This document shows positions 53,604-61,639 of a stretch of 64,000 nt of DNA, one piece after another. The notes beneath the pieces were generated by a model. It made no database searches. It saw only the letters and a program-made list of their open reading frames with translations, and was not told the DNA's origin. Positions within the stretch are counted from its first letter, which is position 1. Every line of letters begins with the position of its first letter. The DNA comes from Lachnospiraceae bacterium (GTDB lineage: Bacteria > Bacillota > Clostridia > Lachnospirales > Lachnospiraceae): positions 1-64,000 of the forward strand of contig CAJTGD010000001.1 of assembly GCA_910575475.1 (NCBI GenBank), in the 5' to 3' direction. The position numbers were made by a program, and so were the translations under genes.

Positions 53604-54464
53604 ATGAATAGCAAAAAAAACCAAAATATTGAAATTTTCCAGGACACGGAAAACCTGTGCAGAACCAATCCGCGCCTGCTGGATGCCATCCAACGCTCCA
53701 ATGCCGGACAATATATGCTGGCCGGGGAGGACAAGCTGGAAATCAGCTCCGGGAGCCGGTATGACCGTCCCTGCCGGATCGTGGTGTCAAAAAAGAGAAC
53801 TCTGGAAGCGGCAGGCGCATACCGGGGCCAAAGGGTCTGCATCCACAATTTTGCCTCCGCCACCAATCCCGGCGGCGGGGTGGCCAGAGGCTCCAATGCC
53901 CAGGAAGAGGCCCTCTGCAGGTGCAGCAGCCTGTATTTTCACATCTCGGAAAAGGATATGGTAAAAAGTTTCCATGAACAGCACCGGCAGATGCTCCGCA
54001 CGGAACAGATGGATGCCCGCTATAACGACGACTGCATTTTCACCCCGGGAGTTACGGTGTTCAAAACCGATACGGCACAGCCGGAAAGAATGCCGGAAAC
54101 GGACTGGTACCAGGTCGATGTGATCACCTGCGCAGCCCCCAATCTGCGGGAACAGCCCAGCAATGCCATGAATCCGAACAGCGGGAAAAAGCCCCTCCGC
54201 TTGTCTGAGCGTGAGCTTCTGGAACTTCATATCAAACGGATGAGGCGGATTCTGGGAATCGCGAAAAACGAAGAGGAAGAAGTCCTGATCCTGGGTGCCT
54301 TCGGATGCGGTGCCTTCTGCAATTCCCCAAGGGTGGTGGCAGAAGCCATGGCAAGGGTGGTAAAGGAATTTGAATGTGATTTTAAGACCATCGAGTTTGC
54401 GGTATACTGCAGTCCGAGAGATACCCGGAATTATGAAGAATTTCGAAGGCGGCTGGGGAAGTGA
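53604..54464 (+). CDS. TIGR02452-type poly(ADP-ribose) glycohydrolase-like protein
   Basis: A 286-residue macrodomain-type protein. The PARG signature is seen at about residues 92-108: NPGGGVARGSNAQEEALCRC, including the Gly-Gly-Gly and the Gln-Glu-Glu with the catalytic Glu. NFASATNPGG precedes it and GAFGCGAFCNSP follows near the end, the phosphate-binding loop of macrodomains. It should hydrolyse ADP-ribose chains or remove terminal ADP-ribose. GGAGGAG precedes the ATG. Follows the HipA-like remnant on the same strand. Confidence 0.88.
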   Translation: MNSKKNQNIEIFQDTENLCRTNPRLLDAIQRSNAGQYMLAGEDKLEISSGSRYDRPCRIVVSKKRTLEAAGAYRGQRVCIHNFASATNPGGGVARGSNAQEEALCRCSSLYFHISEKDMVKSFHEQHRQMLRTEQMDARYNDDCIFTPGVTVFKTDTAQPERMPETDWYQVDVITCAAPNLREQPSNAMNPNSGKKPLRLSERELLELHIKRMRRILGIAKNEEEEVLILGAFGCGAFCNSPRVVAEAMARVVKEFECDFKTIEFAVYCSPRDTRNYEEFRRRLGK

Positions 54465-54488
54465 AACCAGCCGCCTTTTTTAGTCTTC

Positions 54489-54998
54489 CTATCCCTTCGC
54501 ATCCAGAAAATGCATGTCTTCCATGCGAAAGGTTCCCTTCCGGTCCAGTGACCGGGATGTCTCATAGCCGGTCAATGCCTTCGCATGCTGAATCTCTTTT
54601 GACTCCGGGATTTCTATATGTTCGAATTCCGCCATGGGCGGCACCCCGGCTGCCCTGTCTATGTACTCCGCACCGGCAGGCAGGTTCGCATCCGCTGCCT
54701 GCGATGCAGGCTCCGGCACATCGGATATCAGCGTGACAGGCTTCGGACCATCGGACAGCGGCATGCTCCTCTTCAGAACATCCGCCGCCGAACCGGGCTC
54801 CAGCACGTCTCCGGCCGGATTAACGGTTCCCGCTGCATCGGCACTTTGGGGATCCTGCAGAATATCCGGCTTCGGAAGCACAGCTGATGGCATATAGTAT
54901 TTTATATTTTCCGGTTTCATGTTCTTCTGTAAGGAATCATTCATTTGCTGCCGGATCCGCATTTCCAAAATTTTAATAGAATCTTCGTTCGATTCCAT
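54489..54998 (-). CDS. Acidic low-complexity hypothetical protein
   Basis: A 169-residue protein without membrane segment or known motif. The N-terminal helix (KILEMRIRQQMNDSLQKNM) may coil; residues 35-110 are rich in Ala, Pro, Asp and Val in loose near-repeats (DVLEPGSAADVLK, ISDVPEPASQAADA). The C-terminus is charged. AGGAGG precedes the ATG. It is convergent with the PARG-like gene. The frame could be a real linker-rich protein or chance; its ribosome site and length favour real. Confidence 0.5.
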   Translation of the reverse strand: MESNEDSIKILEMRIRQQMNDSLQKNMKPENIKYYMPSAVLPKPDILQDPQSADAAGTVNPAGDVLEPGSAADVLKRSMPLSDGPKPVTLISDVPEPASQAADANLPAGAEYIDRAAGVPPMAEFEHIEIPESKEIQHAKALTGYETSRSLDRKGTFRMEDMHFLDAKG

Positions 54999-55135
54999 GG
55001 CAATCTGACCTCCTGCTTTTCAAATCAGAATATACGGTTGTCTCTCGTAACAGTCTCCAATCGGGCTGAACCAGAGCGTTCCTAAGAAACTGTGATTCGA
55101 GTATAACACAAACCGCCGCTTTTGGCTACTGATTC

Positions 55136-55510
55136 TCCTGCTCTGCCAGAAAATTCAAAAACCGTTTCACACCTCCCCCCACGATCTCCACCCCTTCCGG
55201 CCGCAGCCCGCTTACTTCCGATACATCAAAGAAGTCCCCTGCCGAGGTCTGCTCCGTATACATATAACTGTCGCTTCCGAAAATCGTTTCTTCGATCTCC
55301 ACATATTCGTCTCCCCAGAAGGCACAGTCCCCGGCCCGGATGCCGTCCTCCCGCGATATTTTCCAGGGTGGTCCCGCTGACGATGGCCAGCTTCACGCCC
55401 TTCTCCAGCAGCGGCCTCATTGCAGATACCGCCGCCTCCGCCGGCGCCGTCCTGGAGGTCACCGCAGTCCCGTCCCAGTCAAAAAAGACCGCCTTATATT
55501 GCTTCAACAT
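55136..55510 (-). pseudogene. HAD-family phosphatase with internal deletion
   Basis: The opening MLKQYKAVFFDWDGTAVTSR has the catalytic DxDGT, then KGVKLAIVSGTT gives motif II. A frame change follows, and the natural end continues in another frame: GDCAFWGDEYVEIEETIFGS, then TEQTSAGDFFDVSE to the stop at 55136. About 100 or more codons, including the cap and motif III, are missing. It overlaps the GH65 stop by 17 bases. HAD enzymes beside GH65 are usually beta-phosphoglucomutases or related phosphatases. Confidence 0.75.
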
Positions 55511-56046
55511 GTCTCCCTCCCTTCTCCAAAATGCTGATCTCCTTCTCTCCGATATAAAAGGTGATCCGCTCTCCTTCCTTCAGGATAAATTCCGCCTGTC
55601 CCTGTGAGACCACGGTTTTCAGGAGCGCCCCTCTGTATCGGATCTGGAAGGAATAGCTCTCCCACTCTTTGGGAATGGCCGGTTTCAGCCGCAGCTTCGA
55701 TTTCTGGCACCGCAGGCCCCCAAAGCCGTTTACCACCGCCTGCCAGGTCCCGGCCATATTGGCCGCATGGATCCCTGCGTAAAAATTATTGTGGTGGTCG
55801 TCCAGATCCATTCTCGCGGACTGGGAAAAATATCTGTATGCCTCTTCCTCATAGCCGATATCGCAGGCAACGATCCCCAAAATGCAGGTGGAAAGCGACG
55901 AATGGTGAAGGGTCACTTCCTGATAAAAGTCATAGTTGCGCCGGATCTCTTCCTCCGTGAAGCAGTCGCTGTGCAGGTACAGCCCCAATACGGCATCCGC
56001 CTGCTTGGACATCCTGTGCCTCATGATAAACAGCGGATGAAAATCC
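55494..56046 (-). pseudogene. GH65 glycoside phosphorylase, C-terminal fragment
   Basis: About 180 residues from the end of a glycoside hydrolase family 65 enzyme (maltose/kojibiose/trehalose phosphorylase type): FHPLFIMRHRMSKQADAVLG, then HHSSLSTCILGIVACDIGY and DDHHNNFYAGIHAANMAGTW, the last parts of the (alpha/alpha)6 barrel, and the C-terminal sheet. The catalytic Glu region and the N-terminal two thirds are absent. The upstream junction is with an ABC permease fragment. Non-functional. Confidence 0.8.
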
Positions 56047-56162
56047 ATGTGGCGGTCACGGTCCAGAACGCGTATTTGGAATTGCCGAACAGATTGGGCA
56101 CCTGGCTGACCTCCAGTCCGATCTTTTCCAGAAACGGCTTCACGACCCCGAAGGTGGGATTT
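56021..56162 (-). pseudogene. ABC sugar permease fragment
   Basis: A short frame ending at 56021 reads FGVVKPFLEKIGLEVSQVPN then GNSKYAFWTVTATWIF, which looks like the loop and a membrane segment of a sugar ABC permease (MalF type). It merges out of frame with the GH65 fragment. The fragment ends where the plus-strand sensor-kinase homology begins, so this is a multiple junction. Confidence 0.45.
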
Positions 56163-57642
56163 AAAAGCAGTGTAAGGACAGACCGGAGCCTTACAACCCG
56201 CTATGAAAATTCTGTCACCGGCCAGTTCAGCCAGGTCAACCAGAAGATCAGCGACCAGGTGGACTCCATCGACTCCATCATCCCCCTCTATAGCCGCGAG
56301 CTCCTCCAGGATCTGGATCAGAAGGAACATCGGCTGACCTGCCGGATGCTGCCGTCGGATGAGGCCAATATTTACTTTATCCGGAACCTTTTTAACAGCA
56401 ATACGGGGCGCTATCACGGGATCTTCATCATCGCGGTGGATCTGGAAAAATGGCTCGACTACTGTGTCAAGGGGCTGGATCCTTCCTGGTTCATCTGCCT
56501 GTATGACGAGGAGATCAATCTTTGCTCCGATCCCAGGATGGCGCAGACAAGTCTGGAGCTCCAGGCCGAATTGGAAAAAAGCAGCACGGCCTTTGTCTCC
56601 TTCCGGGAGCTCACGCTGTGTTCCGACGCGTATTTTACTGCGGCGCAGAGGCTGGACAGGATCCGGCTCACCGCTGCCGTGGCCGCGCCGAAGAAGGTCC
56701 TGTTCCAGGATCTGAACGATACCTTAAAGACCTACATCCTGATGCTGGCATGTACCGTGCTGGCCGGACTGCTTGCGGCCGTTATCATCAGCCGGGCGGT
56801 CACGCGGCCGATCGACCGGATGATCTGCCACATCAACCAGATCTCCGCCAGGGAATCGGACAGCCTTCCGCCTATGAAGATGTACCGGGAGTTCCGCGTC
56901 TGGGCGGATGCCTTTAACCGGATGCTGAAACAGCTGGATATCTACTGCAACGATAATTTTCAAAAACAATTATTGCTGAAAAGCTCGGAAATCCGGGCGC
57001 TGCAGTCGCAGATGAACCCGCATTTCTTATTTAATGTCCTCAACACGATCGCATGGAAGGCCCAGATCAGCGACAATGAGGAGATCTACCAGATGATCAT
57101 TTCCCTGGGGGAGCTTCTCAAAAAAAAATACGCTGTCCAGGGAGAAGGACTATGTGCGCCTTGCCCAGGAGATCGAGTATGTGAAGTTTTATGTCTACCT
57201 GCAGCAGATGCGTTTTGAGGATAAGATCTCCTGCGTATTCCAGGTTCCGGACGCGCTGATGGACTGTATGGTCCCCACGTTCTGCATCCAGCCGCTGGTA
57301 GAAAACGCCATCGTACACGGCCTGGAACCGAAGGACGGGAAGGGAAAGCTGATCGTCCAGGTCATCCCGTCCGACAACCGGATGATGGAGATTTCCATCA
57401 TTGACAACGGGATCGGCTTTGAGAGTATTCCGGATGTCCGGAATATCCGGCCCCCCGGGGAGGATTCTCACGCCCATGTAGGGCTTTGCAACCTTGACAA
57501 ACGGCTGGAGCTGCTTTTCGGGCCGGATGCCTGTCTGCGCATCGGCAGTGTTCCGGAAACATGCACCACCATTTCTTTCCGAATTCCGATCCGCACTGAA
57601 CACGAGGAGGGAGACCATGACATTCAAACTGCTGGTTGTTGA
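56163..57642 (+). pseudogene. YesM-type sensor kinase, truncated and frameshifted
   Basis: Lacks its start and first membrane segment. Present: the external sensor part (YENSVTGQFSQVNQKISDQV), the second span (ILMLACTVLAGLLAAVIIS), a HAMP region, the phospho-acceptor segment LQSQMNPHFLFNVLNTIAWK, and, in another frame after 57129, EYVKFYVYLQQMRFEDKI with the ATPase CIQPLVENAIVHGLEPKDG and DNGIGFESI. The frames meet at a run of nine A residues (57120-57128); eight would restore the frame. It overlaps the following regulator start by 26 bases, typical of the YesM-YesN pair. Confidence 0.8.
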
Positions 57643-58252
57643 CGATGAGGCCATCATGCGCAAAGGCATTGCCAATTTTATAGACTGGGATTCCCTGGAC
57701 TGCCAGGTAGCCGGAACGGCCGGAAATGGGATCGAAGCCATACAGGACGCCCAGAAGCAGATCGCCACATCCAAAAAGCAGTCTTCCAGCGCCAAGGAAG
57801 AGCTGGATTTCGGATATGATACGGAAGCAATCCTCAGTATTGATAAATATTTTAACAACACTTATGATGAGGACTGGCTGGATGATCCTTTTGTCAAAGA
57901 GATGGTGCTGGATATCGACCATTCCGAGGTACTGGATAAATATTGTATTCAAAGTCCGGTTTTGGGGCAGATTCCTCCGGAAAAGCTTTCCGGCGGAGTC
58001 AAGGCGCTGATCTGCATGTATGAGCTGGACGATTTTTATGTGGATCTGATCGTATGCGGAAAGAACTGCGAAAAATGGATTGCTGAAATTGCGGAGAAGA
58101 AGGACTTTCGGGCTTCCATGAGCGGATATGATCTGGATTTTGAAGATACAGGCATTCGGGCAAGATGTCTCAATGACGGCTCCGAAATCCACAGTTCAAA
58201 AGATTGGATCCTGAAAATGTGCAGATATGTGGGAGGTGACCATGAAAGGTAG
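57617..58252 (+). CDS. Response regulator N-terminus fused in frame to DUF4869 protein
   Basis: Residues 1-43 are the start of a YesN-type receiver (FKLLVVDDEAIMRKGIANFI, then DCQVAGTAGNGIEAI) without the phospho-acceptor Asp. Residues 50-211 are a DUF4869-type protein (YFNNTYDEDWLDDPFVKEMV, then SPVLGQIPPEKLSGGVKALI and CGKNCEKWI). The in-frame junction near residue 44 is most simply a deletion joining two genes, since no family has this layout to my knowledge. GAGGAGGG precedes the ATG. It overlaps the P-loop gene downstream, its usual partner. The DUF4869 part could still be made and work. Confidence 0.65.
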   Translation: MTFKLLVVDDEAIMRKGIANFIDWDSLDCQVAGTAGNGIEAIQDAQKQIATSKKQSSSAKEELDFGYDTEAILSIDKYFNNTYDEDWLDDPFVKEMVLDIDHSEVLDKYCIQSPVLGQIPPEKLSGGVKALICMYELDDFYVDLIVCGKNCEKWIAEIAEKKDFRASMSGYDLDFEDTGIRARCLNDGSEIHSSKDWILKMCRYVGGDHER

Positions 58253-58556
58253 ATTTTCTTTGGAAATTGAATCAAGAAGGGTCATCTACCAGTTAAGCCT
58301 GGAAAGAAAAGCCACTGTTATAAAGGGGAACAGCGGTACCGGGAAAACTTCTATGATCCGAATCCTTTCTGATTATGTGGAGCTGGGAAAAGACTCCGGA
58401 GTCCATATTCGTAAAAGCAGCGATTATGATATCAAAATATTGGAAAACAGGACGGACTGGCATCAGGAGCTGGAACAGGCGCATAACTGCATCATGTTTG
58501 TGGATGAAGACGTCCGATATCTATACGACAAAATATGTGATCACCGAGGACAGTAA
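58242..58556 (+). CDS. P-loop ATPase-like protein, truncated
   Basis: A 104-residue protein with Walker A GNSGTGKTSM (about residue 30) and a possible Walker B CIMFVDEDVRYLYDK. The ATG at 58242 follows GGGAGG and overlaps the preceding stop. The family partner of DUF4869 is roughly twice this length. After KICDHRGQ the frame stops; a second frame reads YVITEDSNAGYEMMQ, a likely natural tail, so a deletion removed most of the second half. Probably inactive. Confidence 0.6.
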   Translation: MKGRFSLEIESRRVIYQLSLERKATVIKGNSGTGKTSMIRILSDYVELGKDSGVHIRKSSDYDIKILENRTDWHQELEQAHNCIMFVDEDVRYLYDKICDHRGQ

Positions 58557-58601
58557 CGCCGGATATGAAATGATGCAGCCGCCCCCTCCCTGTTGATCCT
58601 A

Positions 58602-59327
58602 TCACCCGCACCGCTCCTGCAGGATCGTCAGCGCCTGGACAATGATCGCCGCATGGTCCACCGCGATCAGTCCGCAGTCCTTAACCGTAAATGACTCTTC
58701 CCGGATCAGCCCCGGGCGCCTCCTGCGTTCCACCAGCGCGCAGGTATCCAGACCCTTTTCCTGGTTTTTCACGGAAAGCCGGTAGGTCGTGATCTCGGTC
58801 TCCTGTTCCGGCTTTGCTTCCCAGCCAGCCGCCCCGCCGTCCGCTATTTTTTCCAGCTCTAATTCGCACCACACTGCGTCTGCCGCGTCATCCCCGGCCC
58901 GGGCTTTTAACTCCTTCCCCTGCACGAGCGCCATGTATGCCGTAGTGATCACGCGGGTCCGGGGATCCCGGTCATAATTCCCGTAGGATGCGATCTGCTC
59001 CATGGGCAGGCCACTGATCCCCGTCTCTTCCAGCAGTTCCCGTTTTGCGGATTCCTCCAGGTTCTCCTCCATATCCACAAAACCGCCGGGCAGCGCCCAA
59101 TATCCGATGCTTGGATGATTGCTCCGTTTCACCAGCAGCAGCCGGATGCCCCGAAGCTCCCTGGTCAGGGGTTCTGCGCAGGAAAAGATCACGGCATCCG
59201 CCGTGCAGCTTGGAGTCCGGTATTTATAAGGGTCGTAGCCCTCTAAAAATTCCTCCAGCGTCTGTCCCGCCCGGTTGCGCTCCCCGGTTCCGTAAAATTT
59301 TGATAAATCCTTTAAAAATGCCGGCAT
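58602..59327 (-). CDS. Nudix hydrolase
   Basis: A 241-residue Nudix enzyme that cleaves nucleoside-diphosphate-linked compounds; ADP-ribose or NADH-type substrates are likely by length. The Nudix box is GGFVDMEENLEESAKRELLE followed by ETGI (about residues 80-103), with all Glu residues. The C-terminal 70 residues (GLDTCALVERRRRPGLIREE, then AVDHAAIIVQALTIL) are found in Lachnospiraceae relatives and are not the winged helix of NrtR regulators. GGAGG precedes the ATG. The region upstream is rich in palindromes. Confidence 0.85.
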   Translation of the reverse strand: MPAFLKDLSKFYGTGERNRAGQTLEEFLEGYDPYKYRTPSCTADAVIFSCAEPLTRELRGIRLLLVKRSNHPSIGYWALPGGFVDMEENLEESAKRELLEETGISGLPMEQIASYGNYDRDPRTRVITTAYMALVQGKELKARAGDDAADAVWCELELEKIADGGAAGWEAKPEQETEITTYRLSVKNQEKGLDTCALVERRRRPGLIREESFTVKDCGLIAVDHAAIIVQALTILQERCG

Positions 59328-59640
59328 TGTTTCATCTCCTCCTTTTGTATCATCATATACTAAAAGTCGTCAGTCTCATTCCTTCCTCAGCCACTCCAGC
59401 ACATTCCACTGTTTGATCGGATTGGGGCCGCGGATACTTTCCAGAGGAACAAGCTCCCGTTCCAATGTACTTTCCTCTAAAACGGTCAGGGATTCATTGT
59501 TCTAAACTGCAGTTTGTTTTTTTATATTATCATTCATTTTTCTAAGTTGCAACTTATGTTTTTATAGATTCTATCATTTTTCTCATCTATATCTTAGTCT
59601 GTATATTTTACAGAAGGATAGTCCTGCAAAACAAAAAAGA
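59328..59640. other. Intergenic region with gene tail and two palindromes
   Basis: On the minus strand 59503-59376 encodes a start-less C-terminal piece (VLEESTLERELVPLESIRGP then NPIKQWNVLEWLRKE) of an unidentified protein. Just upstream are two perfect 12-bp palindromes, AAACTGCAGTTT (59506-59517) and AAGTTGCAACTT (59550-59561), within a direct repeat of about 44 bases. A minus promoter TTGCAA, 17 bases, TAATAT overlaps the second, so both look like operators for the lost gene, which may have had an ATG near 59499. Confidence 0.45.
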
Positions 59641-59661
59641 GAAAAAATGGCAAAAGACAGA

Positions 59662-59690
59662 TTGACAACCCCGCCGAAAGCTTATATACT
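59662..59690 (+). promoter_or_regulatory. Promoter of the riboswitch transcript
   Basis: TTGACA at 59662-59667, 17-base spacer, TATACT at 59685-59690, an almost consensus promoter a few bases before the riboswitch. Confidence 0.75.
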
Positions 59691-59696
59691 ATACGC

Positions 59697-59820
59697 ATCA
59701 AAGGGAGTAGCTTGCACAGGATCCTGTGTTTACTTAGCCGTCAATACGATTTCCGAATCCGGCTCTGTGATGAAATAGCGAGACTTTGCTGTATCAATAC
59801 GGCATTGTCTCGCTTTTTTT
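59697..59820 (+). promoter_or_regulatory. yybP-ykoY (manganese) riboswitch with terminator
   Basis: CAAAGGGAGTAGC at the 5' side and TAGCGAGACTTTG at the 3' side form the closing helix and the conserved junction of the yybP-ykoY motif; AGCCGTCAATACG matches the conserved inner loop. The 3' strand is shared with a terminator, AGCGAGAC / GTCTCGCT (59777-59814), followed by seven Ts. Mn2+ binding would stabilise the aptamer and prevent termination. One position of the usual GGGG run is missing. Confidence 0.7.
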
Positions 59821-59933
59821 GCGCTTTGCCGGGAAAATGTCCAGAGAACTGCTGCCGGCAGCCTTTCTGGATATGACAGGTATCTAAAAGAGGGACCGGC
59901 CATTCCGTTGTACGGTTTGGGCGGTTAGAGAAC

Positions 59934-59973
59934 TATATGTAACTCCATTTGCTGCGCAAATTGGTTACATATA
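59934..59973 (+). promoter_or_regulatory. Strong hairpin just before the Na/Pi gene
   Basis: TATATGTAAC (59934-59943) pairs with GTTACATATA (59964-59973); an inner ATTTGC/GCAAAT stem extends it. It ends four bases before the ribosome site GGAGG and may stabilise the message or mark an old insertion. Confidence 0.5.
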
Positions 59974-59989
59974 TGCGGAGGAAATGAAG

Positions 59990-61609
59990 ATGACATTTGG
60001 AGAATTGATCATGTTTGCAGTCCGGCTGCTGGCCGGTACAGGCGTATTTTTGGTCGGGGTACACCTGCTCACGGCCAATATCGAACAGCTTGCCACAGGA
60101 AAGATCAAGGATCTGTTCGAAAAGACGGCCGACAGGCGGCTTGTCAATGTAGGGATCGGAGCCGCCACTACGGCCCTGATCCAGAGCTCCGGCGTAACGA
60201 CCGTGCTGATCGTGGGGTTTGTCAATGTGGGGATCATGAACCTGCACCAGGCCGCGGCCATGATCATGGGCGCCAACATCGGAACCACCATCACGGCTCA
60301 GATTGCCGCGCTGAGCGCGTTTCCTGTTACTACATATATACAGCTCTGCGTATTTATCGGTATGATGATGACCATGGTCTGCAAAAGTGACAGCCTGCAG
60401 AAGACCGGATTTATATTATCCGGCCTGGGATTGATCTTCATCGGCCTGTCCCTGATGTCGGACGCGATGAAGGTCAACCGGGACGCCATACAGACGATAT
60501 TTGAGACGGTGACGAACCCGTTCCTGCTGTTTGGGATCGGAATCTTCCTCACGGCTCTGGTCCAGTCCAGTTCCGCAACGACCTCGGTGATCATCGCCAT
60601 GTCGGTAGCCGGGCTGACGATCGGAACCGGAGGAAATGAAGTCCTGTATATTATCCTGGGTACCAATATCGGCTCCTGCGTGACCGCCCTGATGTCCTCC
60701 CTTACATCCGGGGCAAATGCGAAGCGGGCGGGGCTGATCCACCTGATGTTCAACACCTTCGGCTCGGTCATCTTTTTCATCCTGCTGATGTGCTGGCCGG
60801 ACTTTATGAATACCACCTTCCGCGCCTGGTTCGGATCCGCAGCCACAGAGATCGCCATGTTCCACACCTTTTTCAATGTGACGTGTACCATGCTGTTTCT
60901 GCCGTTCTGCAATATATTTGTAAAAATATCGGAATTATTGATCCAGGAAAAGAAGACCGAAACCGCGGTAACCTACCTGGACGAAAGGATGCTCTCCTCC
61001 GCTTCCATCGCCATTTCCCAGCTGGAAAAGGAAATGGTCCTGCTGTCGGATACCGCGATGGACGCCTTCCGGACCGCATACCGTTCCTTTGAGAAAAAGG
61101 ATAAGAGCCTGATCGAACCCAGCCTGGAAAAGATCAACCAGGCGGGCAGCATTTACCATACCATTGTGAATTACCTGATCCGCCTGTCCGCCCAGAGCAA
61201 GCTGTCTGATGAGGAAAATATCTCGACTCTCCACAATAATGTGGGAGATATCATGAGGATTGCGGAGATCGCGGATAATTTTACAAAATATACCCAGAGG
61301 ACCATCCGGCATGACCTTCATTTTTCCGGCACGGTCAAGGAGGAGATCGGCGCCATGGTGCTCCGGGTCGAGCAGATGTATGAGCTGACCAAACGGCTGA
61401 TCCTGGAAAAGGACTTAGAGCTGCTCGCGCAGATCGACCAGACGGAGCAGGAGATCGACGCCTTCCGGAAAAAGCTTCTGAACCGGCACATGGAACGGCT
61501 GCATTCCGGGGAATGCAGGCCGGAATGCAGCAGCGTGTATATCAATCTGGTGTCCAATCTGGAACGGCTGGGCGACCATCTGACCTATATCGCGCATACG
61601 GTCGGTTAA
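59990..61609 (+). CDS. Na+/phosphate cotransporter with PhoU-like domain
   Basis: A 539-residue Na/Pi cotransporter II family protein. Two inverted repeats are marked by ALIQSSGVTTVLIVGFVNVG (about residue 60) and ALVQSSSATTSVIIAMSVAG (about 190); about eight membrane segments lie in residues 1-320. Residues 345-539 are a PhoU-like helical domain (SASIAISQLEKEMVLLSDTA). The ATG at 59990 lies eight bases after GGAGG; the ATG at 59984 is too close. It follows the manganese-type riboswitch, an unusual target; direct control is inferred from order only. Confidence 0.9.
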   Translation: MTFGELIMFAVRLLAGTGVFLVGVHLLTANIEQLATGKIKDLFEKTADRRLVNVGIGAATTALIQSSGVTTVLIVGFVNVGIMNLHQAAAMIMGANIGTTITAQIAALSAFPVTTYIQLCVFIGMMMTMVCKSDSLQKTGFILSGLGLIFIGLSLMSDAMKVNRDAIQTIFETVTNPFLLFGIGIFLTALVQSSSATTSVIIAMSVAGLTIGTGGNEVLYIILGTNIGSCVTALMSSLTSGANAKRAGLIHLMFNTFGSVIFFILLMCWPDFMNTTFRAWFGSAATEIAMFHTFFNVTCTMLFLPFCNIFVKISELLIQEKKTETAVTYLDERMLSSASIAISQLEKEMVLLSDTAMDAFRTAYRSFEKKDKSLIEPSLEKINQAGSIYHTIVNYLIRLSAQSKLSDEENISTLHNNVGDIMRIAEIADNFTKYTQRTIRHDLHFSGTVKEEIGAMVLRVEQMYELTKRLILEKDLELLAQIDQTEQEIDAFRKKLLNRHMERLHSGECRPECSSVYINLVSNLERLGDHLTYIAHTVG

Positions 61610-61639
61610 CGGCAGCGCGGCAGTGATATGATCTGCCGC

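Noticed and set aside
55767..56162. 5' extension of the sensor-kinase frame on the plus strand
   Set aside because: It is antisense to well-recognised GH65 sequence; kinase homology begins only near 56163.
58602..59327. NrtR-type Nudix transcription factor
   Set aside because: The C-terminal 70 residues do not form the winged helix expected of NrtR; a plain Nudix hydrolase fits better.
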